From Hysterium pulicare CBS 123377 (lineage: Eukaryota; Ascomycota; Dothideomycetes; Hysteriales; Hysteriaceae): a stretch of 33,343 nucleotides of DNA. Below the pieces are notes generated by a model. The model was not told the DNA's origin. It made no database searches and saw only the letters and a list, made by a program, of their open reading frames with translations. This document shows positions 9,810 to 19,659 of this stretch, in pieces (the stretch's first letter is position 1; each line of letters opens with the position of its first letter). Position numbers and translations under genes: made by a program. The stretch is taken from the NCBI GenBank assembly GCA_000467715.1, contig AJFK01000371.1, positions 1 through 33,343 of the forward strand, written 5' to 3'.

Positions 9810-10308
9810 CTTGACGGGTTGTCTTGGTTAGTTTTGCTACGGTTGTGGTGTTGTTTGGTCTTTTGCATGGTAAAGAGAAGGTCGGATCTAACGAGGTCTT
9901 ATAGGCACACGAGGAGTGAACCGTTCTGGCTCCGATCAAGATCCAAGACAAGGCTTCCATTTCCGTCACGTGGGGGCTCTTACTTTCAAGGCTATACAAG
10001 GTGAGTCAACTACATTTGGCCGTTCACCTGCATTCACCTCGATCGCCATAATACCGAACTTGCACGGACATCTCCGTCTCGGTCGACACTGTGCGGGCTC
10101 CGCGGGAGCTGCTTCCTTGATATTGACTTTCAGGGGAAATCATATGCACAATGCTTTATTAACGAGGCTACCAAACACCGTCGCTTGTTGGAGGATTATT
10201 GTGCAACGCGCCTTCAAACTATATCACAGCGGACGGTCTCTTCTCGATTCCCTAGACCTCTCTCTACACCCGAGTCACAATATTACAAGAAACTTCCAAT
10301 ATTTCACC
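9810..10308. other. Divergent intergenic region between two RING genes
   Basis: This 499-bp interval serves minus-strand and plus-strand RING genes. A CACGTG E-box core lies at 9967-9972. The frame upstream of 10309 stays open to 9916, but that extension has no family resemblance, so it is probably leader rather than coding. Confidence 0.5.
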
Positions 10309-10998
10309 ATGTCATCCCTAAGGCTCCTTGACCACTACGAGTTTCTGCGCGACAGCTTGATCCTCTGTGAGGATCATAAAGCTCTTTCGGAGGGGGCTGA
10401 ATGTTCAATTTGCGAAGAGCATTACTTGCCGAATGACAGTGCAGAGAATGCGACAGGACCTGTGAGGAGAATTGTTCAGGTCTCCACTTGTAAAGATCAT
10501 TTTCATCGAGATTGCTTCCTGTACTGGTCTCAGACTAGCGCTCGCAAAAACCAAGAATGTCCGACCTGTGACCGCCAGCTATTCGTATACCAGCAGCCGC
10601 TCACCTTCTTACAAATAAAGCAATTGTATGCCGGAGGCAGTACGGGGCATCTAACTAACGAAGAACTCTGTGATGAGTATGTTGACATCAAAGAAAGGTT
10701 CACAGACCTAACGGCGGTTCGGCAGGCTGTGCAAGAAATCGAGCCTGGTACTAAAGAACGCGACGAGCTGAACGATTTTTGCAATCAATGGTCCACTGCA
10801 CTTTACGAAAGAGCGCAACGGCTCCAGCGAAACGTCCAAGAGGTCAGTCAGCCTCAAGAAAATCTCTCTGATGCCGAGACCGAACACGCAAATCTAACTG
10901 CAGATGCCGATGATGATATCGCTCCGGCAGGGGTGTCCTCTATAGAAAGCATATCTCCGATTCGTACTAACCCTCAATTACGACACCTACTAGGATAG
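10309..10998 (+). CDS. RING finger protein with His-to-Asp ligand change (array member)
   Basis: I chose the ATG at 10309 because it places the family N-terminal motif (LLDHYEFLRDSL, residues 6-17) near the start, as in the other members. This gives 229 residues. RING ligands are C32, C35, C61, C69, C84 and C87. In the central cluster CKDHFHRDC the usual fourth ligand His is Asp63, with His64 next to it and His66 as the fifth ligand. Asp can bind zinc, or His64 may substitute. The post-RING region keeps LFVYQQPLT. Residues 120-190 are charged and helical; the C-terminus is acidic. The gene may be a functional variant or an early stage of decay, but the frame is intact. Confidence 0.82.
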   Translation: MSSLRLLDHYEFLRDSLILCEDHKALSEGAECSICEEHYLPNDSAENATGPVRRIVQVSTCKDHFHRDCFLYWSQTSARKNQECPTCDRQLFVYQQPLTFLQIKQLYAGGSTGHLTNEELCDEYVDIKERFTDLTAVRQAVQEIEPGTKERDELNDFCNQWSTALYERAQRLQRNVQEVSQPQENLSDAETEHANLTADADDDIAPAGVSSIESISPIRTNPQLRHLLG

Positions 10999-11468
10999 AC
11001 ACGGTTGCGATTTTCTTTTAGTAAATTTACTGTCATTTTCCAATTGAAGCATACGCCCGTAATGAAAACATGTGAACTCTGAGACCTGGTACGTGAGTTG
11101 AAGATCGTGTCTTCTTTCCTTTCAGTATTCTCTTATGAACGTGGCCGACTCCGTGCACGAATCATTCCAATTTTCATATCAAAAGTCCAATTACGTGTGA
11201 ATCTGCATTGTGAGCTTACAGAAATAGCAGATTCTCGAATACCATCTCACGTTGCACAATGCTTAGTCATGACCATCGTGTTGAGCATTCACAAATACAC
11301 AACTCCATCTAATCCACCTAATACTAATGCGAGGTATCTTTCTTCCTTTTATCCCATATAGCTTTCTTCAACTTTCTTCACATCGAAAACTCGAACTTAC
11401 TCCACCAACGTTACCATTCCCCATCTTATACTCAAAACAAATCAACCCACTCAGTTCTGGAAGGCACC
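10999..11468. other. Intergenic region between tandem RING genes
   Basis: 470 bp without a gene. The last 130 bp before 11469 are C/T- and A-rich, as expected for a fungal promoter and leader. No repeats are seen. Confidence 0.6.
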
Positions 11469-12515
11469 ATGACTACCAATCTTCCATCCCAGCAAGAGTT
11501 CCTTCAGAACGGACTTCAGCCTTGTAATCTAGGACGCGTTCCTAGCGGGGAACTATGCTCCGTCTGCCGCAACCTCATCGCCGATCCAACGGACAGCGAC
11601 CATTCAGGAGAACCCGATGTTGTAGTCAAAATTATGACTTGCCAGCATTTCTTCCACCAAGGATGTATTACTCGGTGGATGACCGGTACGCATCCTCGTC
11701 GCTCTGCTTGCCCTAACTGCAGGTCTGAGTTGTTTAAAGCAAACCCATTAACATCTGAACAGCTTCAGGAACCTCTACATCGGGGCGGGCAGTTGCCTAG
11801 CGTAGAAGAGATTCAGCATGGATATCAACAAGCTCTCGATCACTTCAATGAAGTGACGCGAGATCTGGCACGGTATGTTGAACTGAATCGAGAAGCCAAT
11901 GAGTCCATTAGACGGGAGCGGCTTGAAACAGGACAAGCAGACGATTGGAGCCACATGGAGGCAAATCGGGGTTTTTTAGACCCTCTCCAGCAAATTTCGG
12001 ATTTGACTTTGGGAAATCTCCGATTGGCTGCGGAAACAGTGCTGCGTTGGACAGATCGTATAACCCGTCTCTCCGAGTACGACAACTTATTCACACAGCT
12101 GCCGACAGACCAGCTTCCCCGCGCACGCCAAGAGGGTTCTGTTGCTGGTGGACGTGGCGTTCACTATTCTGGTCTTTCATCGCGTGATCTAGCTCGTGTG
12201 TCGTCGGATCATCAAGCTTTATCAAATGAGCATCAGGGTGATCGAGTGTCACAGCTACATGTGGACCGTGTTACGGGTTGGATTGATGAAATGGGGCTGT
12301 CCTCCCGCGAAGTCGAAACACGTGATGATGAAGGATCAGAAGCTAGTGCCGAAGAAATAGCAACTCATCGTGTAGAAAATGGGGGTGTTCAGGAGGAAAC
12401 TTCTGCAATCAATGCAGAGACTACCGCAGTTAACGCAGAAGCAGCCGCTATTCGCGAAGAAACCGCTCGAATTGAGGAAGAAACAACTCGAATTCGTGCC
12501 GAAGGAGATGTGTGA
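11469..12515 (+). CDS. RING-H2 protein with five C-terminal heptads (array member)
   Basis: 348 residues, single exon. The N-terminal motif is a consensus-like LPSQQEFLQNGL (5-16). RING-H2 ligands are C30, C33, C58, H60, H63, C66, C81 and C84, with linker WMTGTHPRRSAC and post-RING LFKANPLTSEQ. Residues 110-200 are charged helical sequence. The C-terminus (310-344) has five uninterrupted heptads of the type ET[ST]A[IV]NA, a probable short coiled coil that could oligomerise. In DNA the heptads are diverged copies of a 21-bp unit, so this tail arose by tandem duplication. The product is probably a cytosolic or nuclear RING E3 ligase; the target is unknown. Confidence 0.88.
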   Translation: MTTNLPSQQEFLQNGLQPCNLGRVPSGELCSVCRNLIADPTDSDHSGEPDVVVKIMTCQHFFHQGCITRWMTGTHPRRSACPNCRSELFKANPLTSEQLQEPLHRGGQLPSVEEIQHGYQQALDHFNEVTRDLARYVELNREANESIRRERLETGQADDWSHMEANRGFLDPLQQISDLTLGNLRLAAETVLRWTDRITRLSEYDNLFTQLPTDQLPRARQEGSVAGGRGVHYSGLSSRDLARVSSDHQALSNEHQGDRVSQLHVDRVTGWIDEMGLSSREVETRDDEGSEASAEEIATHRVENGGVQEETSAINAETTAVNAEAAAIREETARIEEETTRIRAEGDV

Positions 12516-13184
12516 GAAGCAACGCTTAAGAGTGTCTACTATCAGTCTCACACACGCAATGGTTCTTGGTAGCCCGTTAGACACGGTAAAATCATAACTT
12601 ACTCTACCACGCCATGGACCGGAGACTCATCTGGCGCTTTTGATGAGTGAAAAGCGGCAGGGTGAACTCTGGAGCCTTGTTTACTTGTGCCTCTGGCTCC
12701 GACAAATTTCAACGTTGAATATCCGCGAGAATCTCAGACCTCAACGTCCTGGGAAAGTGAGGAGTTGGTCGGTTGACCGAAAAGCCCTCATATGATTGAT
12801 GGACTAGCTCATCTAATGGATTATTATCGGGTATTTCTTACCTCCCTAGATGTGTAGTGAATTTAAAGTGATGCGCATGGGCTATAGTGAATCCCTCATG
12901 AATATGATCTCGAGCTTGGATTTGCGGCTGCCTCTGAGTTCATGGCACTGTGAAGATAAGATTGAATATAAATTCATTCATGATGCTGCAATGACATCTC
13001 ATAAAGATATGCGCTAGGGTGTTCGACGTTTCCCGTGAATCGGACGTTTCACAGTCTTTTTCTTATGCATAACCCATAGCGGTGCTTGCTCTTCCCTTGT
13101 CTCTTTTCCAACTCATAAAACCTTCAGTCTTCGGAAGCAGACGAGCATCACCACCGTACCGATACGACCGAATTCTTCGCTGCT
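12516..13184. other. Intergenic region between tandem RING genes
   Basis: 669 bp with no supported gene. It holds the 3' flank of the gene ending at 12515 and the promoter of the gene at 13185. Short plus-strand open frames have no family resemblance. Confidence 0.6.
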
Positions 13185-14243
13185 ATGGCGACTGCGCTCC
13201 CTCCACAAGAGGACTTCCTTCAAACCGGCCTGGAAGTATGCAGTGTCGAAAACCTCCCTCCTGAGGCCACAGCCTGTACCATATGCGCCTCCGAATTTGA
13301 TCAGAACTCGGAGACCGTTGAGCACGAAGCAGTAGAGAAAATCGCGGCTTGCAAGCATTACTTCCACTCTAAATGTATTCGCGAGTGGTTCAACGGAACC
13401 CATCCTAGGCGCTTCTCCTGTCCGAATTGTCGAACTGAGTTGTTCATTCCTAATCCGCTCACTGCTGAGCAGATTGAGAGCCTCTTTGAGATCGAATTCG
13501 ATGGTGAACGACGTCCCATGCTCAGGGTCATATACGATGAGACCTTTGATAGGCTAGTAGCAGCTGACCAAGAGCTGAAAGACAGAATTAAAGATTACAT
13601 TGCAGCGGAGAGCTTTGTTCGCCAAGCCCGGAAAGATAAGGAGTCGAAAGTCGCAGAAGCAAAGCCACGGTCTAAGACAGCAGATGCTAGCATACAGAAA
13701 GCCGAACATCGCCTTTTTAAAGGGGAACAATGGGCCCTGTTCAAGAAAGAAGCTGTTGAAGAAGCTGTAACGGCTGTATCAGTGTTTGCGAATGGTCTAC
13801 TCATTTTGGCCCGACTCTTGGGAATGCCACTGACTCCCATTGATACGACTGTAGAAGAGAACGATCACAACAGCCATCCAAGCATTGTAGACCAATTATT
13901 TTCCTACTTGCCCATTATTGGACTTCCCAGGCTTTACCGCTGGCGACATAATGCCGCTCTCCCTCTACCGTTGTTGATGATGCAAGGGAACATGGCAGTA
14001 GTCGCTGACTGGAGAATCCCCCCGTCTCGCATACCATGCAGCAACCCTTCTGATATTCGTCAACTGGCACTTTTAGACTATACCACTGGCGAAGCCGCAC
14101 AAGAACCTGTGTTGAACCCTGGAGTGGATCTTATATTGCCACTGCCTACTTTCAGGCTTCTACAAGGACTGACTCAACTTCCTGGGTCGTTGGTGGCAGC
14201 TGATGCCGAACGTGAAGCGTTAGAAGTCTCGCGAGATTCATAG
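13185..14243 (+). CDS. RING-H2 finger protein (array member)
   Basis: 352 residues, single exon. The N-terminal motif is LPPQEDFLQTGL (5-16). RING ligands are C31, C34, C56, H58, H61, C64, C79 and C82, with linker WFNGTHPRRFSC and post-RING LFIPNPLTAEQIES. These features are closest to the gene at 11469. Residues 110-185 are lysine- and glutamate-rich helix, followed by a hydrophobic helix ending in LLGMPLTP. That helix resembles, weakly, the GMPQSRYLP segment of the genes at 18748, 20854 and 22263. The C-terminal 100 residues are more hydrophobic and may fold. Ligase role inferred. Confidence 0.88.
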   Translation: MATALPPQEDFLQTGLEVCSVENLPPEATACTICASEFDQNSETVEHEAVEKIAACKHYFHSKCIREWFNGTHPRRFSCPNCRTELFIPNPLTAEQIESLFEIEFDGERRPMLRVIYDETFDRLVAADQELKDRIKDYIAAESFVRQARKDKESKVAEAKPRSKTADASIQKAEHRLFKGEQWALFKKEAVEEAVTAVSVFANGLLILARLLGMPLTPIDTTVEENDHNSHPSIVDQLFSYLPIIGLPRLYRWRHNAALPLPLLMMQGNMAVVADWRIPPSRIPCSNPSDIRQLALLDYTTGEAAQEPVLNPGVDLILPLPTFRLLQGLTQLPGSLVAADAEREALEVSRDS

Positions 14244-15293
14244 CTCGTATTCCACGCACTACATGCAGCAGAGGGCACGGTGGTCTCTAAATCGGCATGT
14301 TGGGATTTTTGTCGATAGTTTAATTACGTGAATGACGGGTGTTCGACAATTTCAGGTACTACTATAGCATACGATTCGTATACCAGGTTCCTTGTGCATG
14401 ATTTCCACTTACATATCGCGAGCATCAATCTCACATCAAAATATCTCATTACATCATGGTTGGATGCAATTATACGTGCCTTGCTCAACTTCCTCTGCCG
14501 ATAAGTTTATCCTTTTCGAACCAGCATCAGTCAATGAACAACGTGCCTAGCCTAACAATGAACTTTCACAAAGCCACAGGGCCTCCTTACTACTTCCAAA
14601 GGCGTAATCGTAAGTTCTAGGATTATTCAACGTCATTTCACCATATATGGAGTTATCAAGCCAATAATGAGGCAGACATCTGTTGTGGACATATCGCCGT
14701 CAGGGATGCCGATTTGTCGCAGGTTGCAAATGACGGAGAGCAAGGGGGAACTACTGCTCCTCGGTCAATTTTCATCAGCTACCATAGCATCCTTTGAAGC
14801 TGGGCGTGTTAGAAAGATGATAGAAGCTTCGAAGTAGTCGATGCTTGTCTGTGGAGCTAATATCTAAAGATGCATTGAACAACTACCATATTTCGAATCT
14901 TTATTCTAAGCTTTGTAGAATGAAATTGATTTCTCCATTTGACCCGGGAAAATGACCTAAAAACATCTAGGATGCAAGCCAATGCGGCCTTTTGGATTGT
15001 GAAAATAGTTCGCAGGTTCGGATTGGGAACGGGGTCTAGCTTGTAAATACTCATTAGCGCTGGTGTGAGAGTTTTCACGTGCGATGGCTTGAGGTGAATG
15101 AGGAACTCCAACGAGCGTTTGGGTTGGCGACATCAATATTCCAGGGCAAGACGTCACTGCAGATTGCGAATGAAGTGAATGTCACCGTGCTCAACATTTA
15201 CAACCCTTTTTGCATGCCGACGTTCGACTCATTTCCATGTCCTCTCCAACTAACTAGTAACCACGGTCCACCTACTCAACGCCTACTCATAAC
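14244..15293. other. Long intergenic region (1.05 kb)
   Basis: No RING remnant, repeat or convincing reading frame was found. The final 100 bp before 15294 are C/T-rich and look like promoter and leader. Confidence 0.55.
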
Positions 15294-16829
15294 ATGTCTG
15301 AATCGAAAACTAAACTTCCAATGTGGAACATCCCAGTCCGTCTCCTCTCACAGGACAAATTCCTAAAGTCGGGACTGCTGCCAGTTAGCTCTTGTCCAGA
15401 GAGTATTCTCTGCAGCATCTGCCGTTATGAATGTTCGCCGAAAACTCCTACAAATTCATCCGACGTTCCCACTACCGAAGATAACTCCGATGAAGTCGTT
15501 CAAATTCGCGATTGTGCACACTTCTTCCACAAAGAATGCATACTTGGGTGGTTCAACTCTTCAAATTCAATGCGGGATACCTGTCCTAATTGCAGACGTC
15601 AACTATTTTTGGCGAAGCCTCTCACCTCGGAGCAGATAGCCAGAAACGTGTCGGAGAGTTATTGGATGGACTTACCGCAAGGTCTAGATATGCCTTATTC
15701 TCCTCCTTTAGGAGGTTATGTGGGAAACTTCCACGGACAGTGGACAGCCGACGATATGCTAGCGCCTTATATCGATGCTGAGCTACGATCTGCACGACTC
15801 AACGAAATGCAACGACGCATGGAGCCTACCGAACCCAACGAGGAGACATCAAACCGACTACACGGAATACATCAATCCCTGCAATCCCATCATATAAGGA
15901 GAGCCTACGAGGAACTTGCGCGAGGAGGAATGCCACCCCCACCTGAATTCTATCCCCCTGTTCGACATGCGTTTCGATCCGAACTGCATCCCCTTGTTCG
16001 ACATGAAGTACCCCACAACGCAGATTCAAGATATACCGATACACGTCCGGCCTGGCTTCGCAACCAACAGACAACTTCAAGACCTCGCTCACATGCTGTG
16101 TCGGATTATTCTAATCCTAGTCTAATGACGAGACCTACAATTGGCTCCACGGATGATATGATCAGCTCAAACGCCCGTCTAAGAGCGCTCGGTTTTGATC
16201 GCGACTCTAGTCGACATAATCGGCTAACACATACCTCGGTGAATCGCATCATGGGAAACCAGAGTTTGCCTTTCTCGCATAACATAAATCGGCCCTCTGC
16301 AGACAGGCATACGGGCTCAATCAATCACGTACCCGATGGCTTTGAAGACAGGAACTTTTCTCGCCGGACTGATGATCGTCCCATTCGGTGGGGCTTCACG
16401 GCGGTACCGTCGGCTCCTAGATATGTAAGAACTTCAAATGGGTACAATCCAGATACAAGTGCGGCAACTTCAACTCCAGAGTCATTGGCAACGCACAACC
16501 CCTGGCGGAGCCACCACGGTTTGGGCCCACAAGGAACAACTAGCTATCAACATGCACCAACTGGGACGATTGCACCTCAAGAGCCTCGACCAGCAGTTGG
16601 ACCAACCCAACAGCCACGTTCAATGCCTCAAAATAATCGTTTCGGTCCTTATACGGGTTCAAGAGGCTGGCTGCCACCGCTTACTGAGTTCACACCAGCT
16701 GTAACTGCAGACTCGCCAGTATCAACTGCAGGCCATGGGAGAACACCTAGTTGGTTGCGATCAGTACGCATGAGTGGGCTTTTTAGGCACTCAGAGAGGG
16801 AGGAGAATGGCTCCGGGCGTAGTAACTAG
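15294..16829 (+). CDS. RING-H2 protein with long disordered C-terminus (array member)
   Basis: 511 residues, the longest single-exon array member. The N-terminal motif LLSQDKFLKSGL lies at 17-28, after a 16-residue extension. RING ligands are C40, C43, C74, H76, H79, C82, C97 and C100, with a 30-residue Ser/Thr/Asp-rich loop. Linker WFNSSNSMRDTC and post-RING LFLAKPLTSEQIAR fit the family. From about residue 120 the protein is low-complexity, rich in Pro, Arg, Ser, Asn and His. It includes an imperfect direct duplication (PPVRHAF / HPLVRHEV) that is also visible in DNA near 15951 and 15987. The tail looks disordered and could be a binding or RNA-contacting region. Its codon use looks similar to its neighbours. 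Confidence 0.86.
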   Translation: MSESKTKLPMWNIPVRLLSQDKFLKSGLLPVSSCPESILCSICRYECSPKTPTNSSDVPTTEDNSDEVVQIRDCAHFFHKECILGWFNSSNSMRDTCPNCRRQLFLAKPLTSEQIARNVSESYWMDLPQGLDMPYSPPLGGYVGNFHGQWTADDMLAPYIDAELRSARLNEMQRRMEPTEPNEETSNRLHGIHQSLQSHHIRRAYEELARGGMPPPPEFYPPVRHAFRSELHPLVRHEVPHNADSRYTDTRPAWLRNQQTTSRPRSHAVSDYSNPSLMTRPTIGSTDDMISSNARLRALGFDRDSSRHNRLTHTSVNRIMGNQSLPFSHNINRPSADRHTGSINHVPDGFEDRNFSRRTDDRPIRWGFTAVPSAPRYVRTSNGYNPDTSAATSTPESLATHNPWRSHHGLGPQGTTSYQHAPTGTIAPQEPRPAVGPTQQPRSMPQNNRFGPYTGSRGWLPPLTEFTPAVTADSPVSTAGHGRTPSWLRSVRMSGLFRHSEREENGSGRSN

Positions 16830-17766
16830 GCGTGGAAATCGCCGAGACCAGTCCAGCCACTTTTCGTTCATGTCGGTACTGTAGGGCTGGAGGGGGTTTT
16901 CGGGGAATGATGGTATTACTGCATAAGGTTTGAGCCCAAGAATGATTGACAGAACATTAGTTATATTTCTGTTTAAGCTCGTCATTCGTTAGAAATCGGG
17001 TTTTCTTTTCGTAGGATAGCGGCTTAGCAACTCCATCTAGAATCAAAGAATCAACTCTTTCACTTTTCAGCCGTCTATAATCTCTCCAAGACACCTCTTC
17101 AGTGAAGCTACCAGTTCATTCCATATCATTTGAATTTCTCTCACTGACACAGTTCGGCCTGTTTGCAATCTATGTGGAGTGTATCTTTCGAGACAATCAG
17201 CGAAGCTCGCCTCGCAAACTTAAAAAGAGACGCAAACTGTTTGGGAAATGGACCTCTGGGCATTTAGGGTGGCAAGAAGATGTGGAGATAAACCTAAAGC
17301 AGCTTATTTTGGGTCATCCCTAACCTTTACATGGTTCGTTCTTCTTATATTCCGCTAAACGTGCAATGAACAGTATATATCTTATGTTAAAAAAAAATAT
17401 AAACGTAAATGATCTTAGGGAAATTCAAATAAGAAAACACTTAGGCATTGTTTTTTCAATGTCGGAAGTGATCGTGAAAACTATATATCATTCTATTCTC
17501 AAATGTGCTGTGCACTCACTCTCATAGGAGCTTACATATCTTTCAATTTTGAAACTATTTCAAACGGTGGTTAAAATACTAGTCACTCCAATATCTTTCA
17601 CTGTTTCACCGTTGATGCTGCCAGTCGTCACCCTATGTTTATATAAATCCTCGTATGATTTCTCCAACGGACTTTCAACCTCTACCACCATCTTCCGGCT
17701 AGTTCAACGCTTACAGTCACTTCAACTTTTACACCAACTCAACTCAAAGATAAGAGTTTGCATACC
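16830..17766. other. Intergenic region (937 bp)
   Basis: No gene is supported. The interval is AT-rich around 17380-17500, with a short poly-A run near 17390, and holds a TATA-like element before the next RING gene. Confidence 0.55.
17640..17647 (+). promoter_or_regulatory. TATA box of RING gene at 17767
   Basis: TATATAAA lies 127 bp upstream of the ATG at 17767, a distance matching the TATA-like elements of two other array genes. A C/T-rich leader follows. Confidence 0.45.
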
Positions 17767-18405
17767 ATGGCCAGTCTCCCGTCCCAAGACGAATTCCAAC
17801 AGTGTGGCCTCCGAGCCGCCGACCTTTCCCACCCTTGCCCAACCAACACCACCTGCACAATTTGCAGGGCCGAATGTGGTACGGAGCTCACAATCGGCAC
17901 ACCAGCTGACATTGTGGTGTCAAACTCTGAAGAGAGGGAGGAAGAGCTGGAAAATGCGGTTCAGATCAGGGCATGCGGACATTGGTTCCACCAAGGTTGT
18001 ATCAATGGTTGGTTTAACTCGACGAACCAGCAGCGCGATACGTGTCCGAATTGTAGACATATTCTATTTATTCCTAAACCTCTCATACTCAACCATACTG
18101 TTGATTCTTTGGGTGACCCAGCGCGGTATGGTCAAGTGTCGGCAGCCCTGCAAGGGTTATTGCAGGCGATGGAACGGTATGAAGCTACCATCCATGGCCG
18201 CCTCGAGGCCGAGCCCATCTACTGGGGAGAGGCGGACACCCCTGGTCGTACGGTTCAGGGTCTGATGGCGATGTACAACCACTATACTCCTTATATTAAT
18301 GAGCCTGAAGAGCCTGGGAGGAACCTGCGTAATTCACACGGAGACACCATACTGGAGGACTATGTTGACCTTAACGAAGAAGCATCGGATACTGAGAGGG
18401 GTTGA
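17767..18405 (+). CDS. RING-H2 protein with long acidic RING loop (array member)
   Basis: The ATG at 17767 sits in a good context (taccATGG) and gives 212 residues beginning MASLPSQDEFQQCGL, the clearest copy of the N-terminal motif. RING ligands are C30, C33, C70, H72, H75, C78, C93 and C96. The 36-residue loop between ligands two and three is the longest among complete members and contains an acidic run (residues 55-62). Linker WFNSTNQQRDTC is nearly the same as in the gene at 15294, suggesting a recent shared origin of the two RINGs. Post-RING is LFIPKPLI. The short C-terminus is acidic. Confidence 0.88.
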   Translation: MASLPSQDEFQQCGLRAADLSHPCPTNTTCTICRAECGTELTIGTPADIVVSNSEEREEELENAVQIRACGHWFHQGCINGWFNSTNQQRDTCPNCRHILFIPKPLILNHTVDSLGDPARYGQVSAALQGLLQAMERYEATIHGRLEAEPIYWGEADTPGRTVQGLMAMYNHYTPYINEPEEPGRNLRNSHGDTILEDYVDLNEEASDTERG

Positions 18406-18747
18406 GCAGTAGGAGTGCCTACTCATGAGGTCTCTAGAGAAAGGCTGGACAGCCGGAGGAGAACGCAATTCAGATATCTTAAGCAAGTTGGTCTATGACG
18501 TGGCGGACGGCTACCATCGCCTTTCTTGAGGCCTTCAGAAAATGCTCTTACTGGAGTTCCTAACGAACACATTAGGGAAACCGATGATCCATATACTAGT
18601 CCATCTATATGAGTACACAATGTGATACGTGGAGTTTGCCACTGTTTTCGAAGGACTTTCCTTCAAATGAAAGCAAACAATGTCTTACCATACCAAATAT
18701 TTAACAGCATCAGCCTTATCCCCACGGACACCCCCAATCCCTTCAGT
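18406..18747. other. Short intergenic region
   Basis: 342 bp between two plus-strand RING genes. The upper end depends on the start chosen for the next gene, whose frame is open from 18622. No other feature is seen. Confidence 0.5.
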
Positions 18748-19659
18748 ATGAGCTTGTCATCTTCTCTAACACAACCCATCAATATCTCGACCGAAATGCC
18801 TTCATTAGGTTTTACAGGAATAGTGGCTCGCGTGCTTCGACGACTCCCTAGCCGGGACTTACTTTCCCCTCATGTCCCTCTTCAAGACGAATTCTTCAAG
18901 ACATGGTTAGTTCCATGCACCCCAGGTAAAGCACAGCAAAAGGATAGCTGGTGTGCCATCTGCGGCAAGGTCCAACCTCCTTCTGGTAGCAATGAGACGG
19001 GGCTGGAGCGTATTATCTCCTGCAATCATATCGTGCATCATAGCTGCATGGTTTTCTGGGCCTCCCGCGCCCATCAATGGGTGGATTCTTGTCCCCGCTG
19101 TTCTCGACGCTTGTTCATCCATGCTCCGAGCGAGTCCTACAGGCTGGCCTCAGAAGCTGGGATAGCCGTTGAAACCCATCCTCTCCCACAAGGCCGCATT
19201 CAGTATGGTAAATACCTGGTAGATACTGAAGAAGAGCAGTACAAGGCCGAGCACTGCACCTTAGAAACTCTAGTCCAAGACGTAGTGACTCGACAAGTCA
19301 ATCTCGCGCGAATGATGCATGCCATCCATCAAGATCGCTGGGTGGAGATCGTTCATGAGGTCATCGAGCTGTTCAAAGCACAGGGTATGCCTCAGTCGCG
19401 ATACCTCCCTGATGATTACCAGGTCTTGGATGTTGCGGTGACGTGGCTGGTAAGGACGGAGGTTGAGAAATGTCCTGAAATGCGAAATACGACAGCACTA
19501 TCTCTGCTGATAGGGCATCAGCGAGAAGTTGATTGGGTTGGAAAGAAGCCCATTGAGGAAGTTGAGGAGCACCCGTCTTTTTTCACTCGCTTGTTACGTA
19601 GGGAAAAGGAAAAGAATACCGAGAAGCTTGCAGAGGAGGGGCGTTCAACGGAGGTGTAG
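18748..19659 (+). CDS. RING-H2 protein with GMPQSRYLP domain (array member)
   Basis: From the ATG at 18748 the product has 303 residues; ATGs at 18667 and 18796 are also in frame. The N-terminal motif is VPLQDEFFKTWL (43-54), with W in place of the usual G. RING ligands are C69, C72, C92, H94, H97, C100, C115 and C118. The linker (WASRAHQWVDSC) lacks the GTH form and the post-RING segment is LFIHAPSES. Residues about 158-263 match a second conserved domain of the genes at 20854 and 22263: an acidic start (VDTEEEQ), helices, then GMPQSRYLP (213-221) and a hydrophobic helix. The tail is basic and charged. It carries a 42-residue N-terminal extension relative to most members. Confidence 0.82.
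   Translation: MSLSSSLTQPINISTEMPSLGFTGIVARVLRRLPSRDLLSPHVPLQDEFFKTWLVPCTPGKAQQKDSWCAICGKVQPPSGSNETGLERIISCNHIVHHSCMVFWASRAHQWVDSCPRCSRRLFIHAPSESYRLASEAGIAVETHPLPQGRIQYGKYLVDTEEEQYKAEHCTLETLVQDVVTRQVNLARMMHAIHQDRWVEIVHEVIELFKAQGMPQSRYLPDDYQVLDVAVTWLVRTEVEKCPEMRNTTALSLLIGHQREVDWVGKKPIEEVEEHPSFFTRLLRREKEKNTEKLAEEGRSTEV

Noticed and set aside
9916-10308. N-terminal extension of the RING gene at 10309
   Set aside because: The frame is open, but the extra 131 residues do not resemble any other member, while the ATG at 10309 places the conserved motif at the usual distance from the start.
13600-13840. Minus-strand open frames within RING genes
   Set aside because: These are shadow frames opposite clear RING coding sequence with all ligands in the plus frame.
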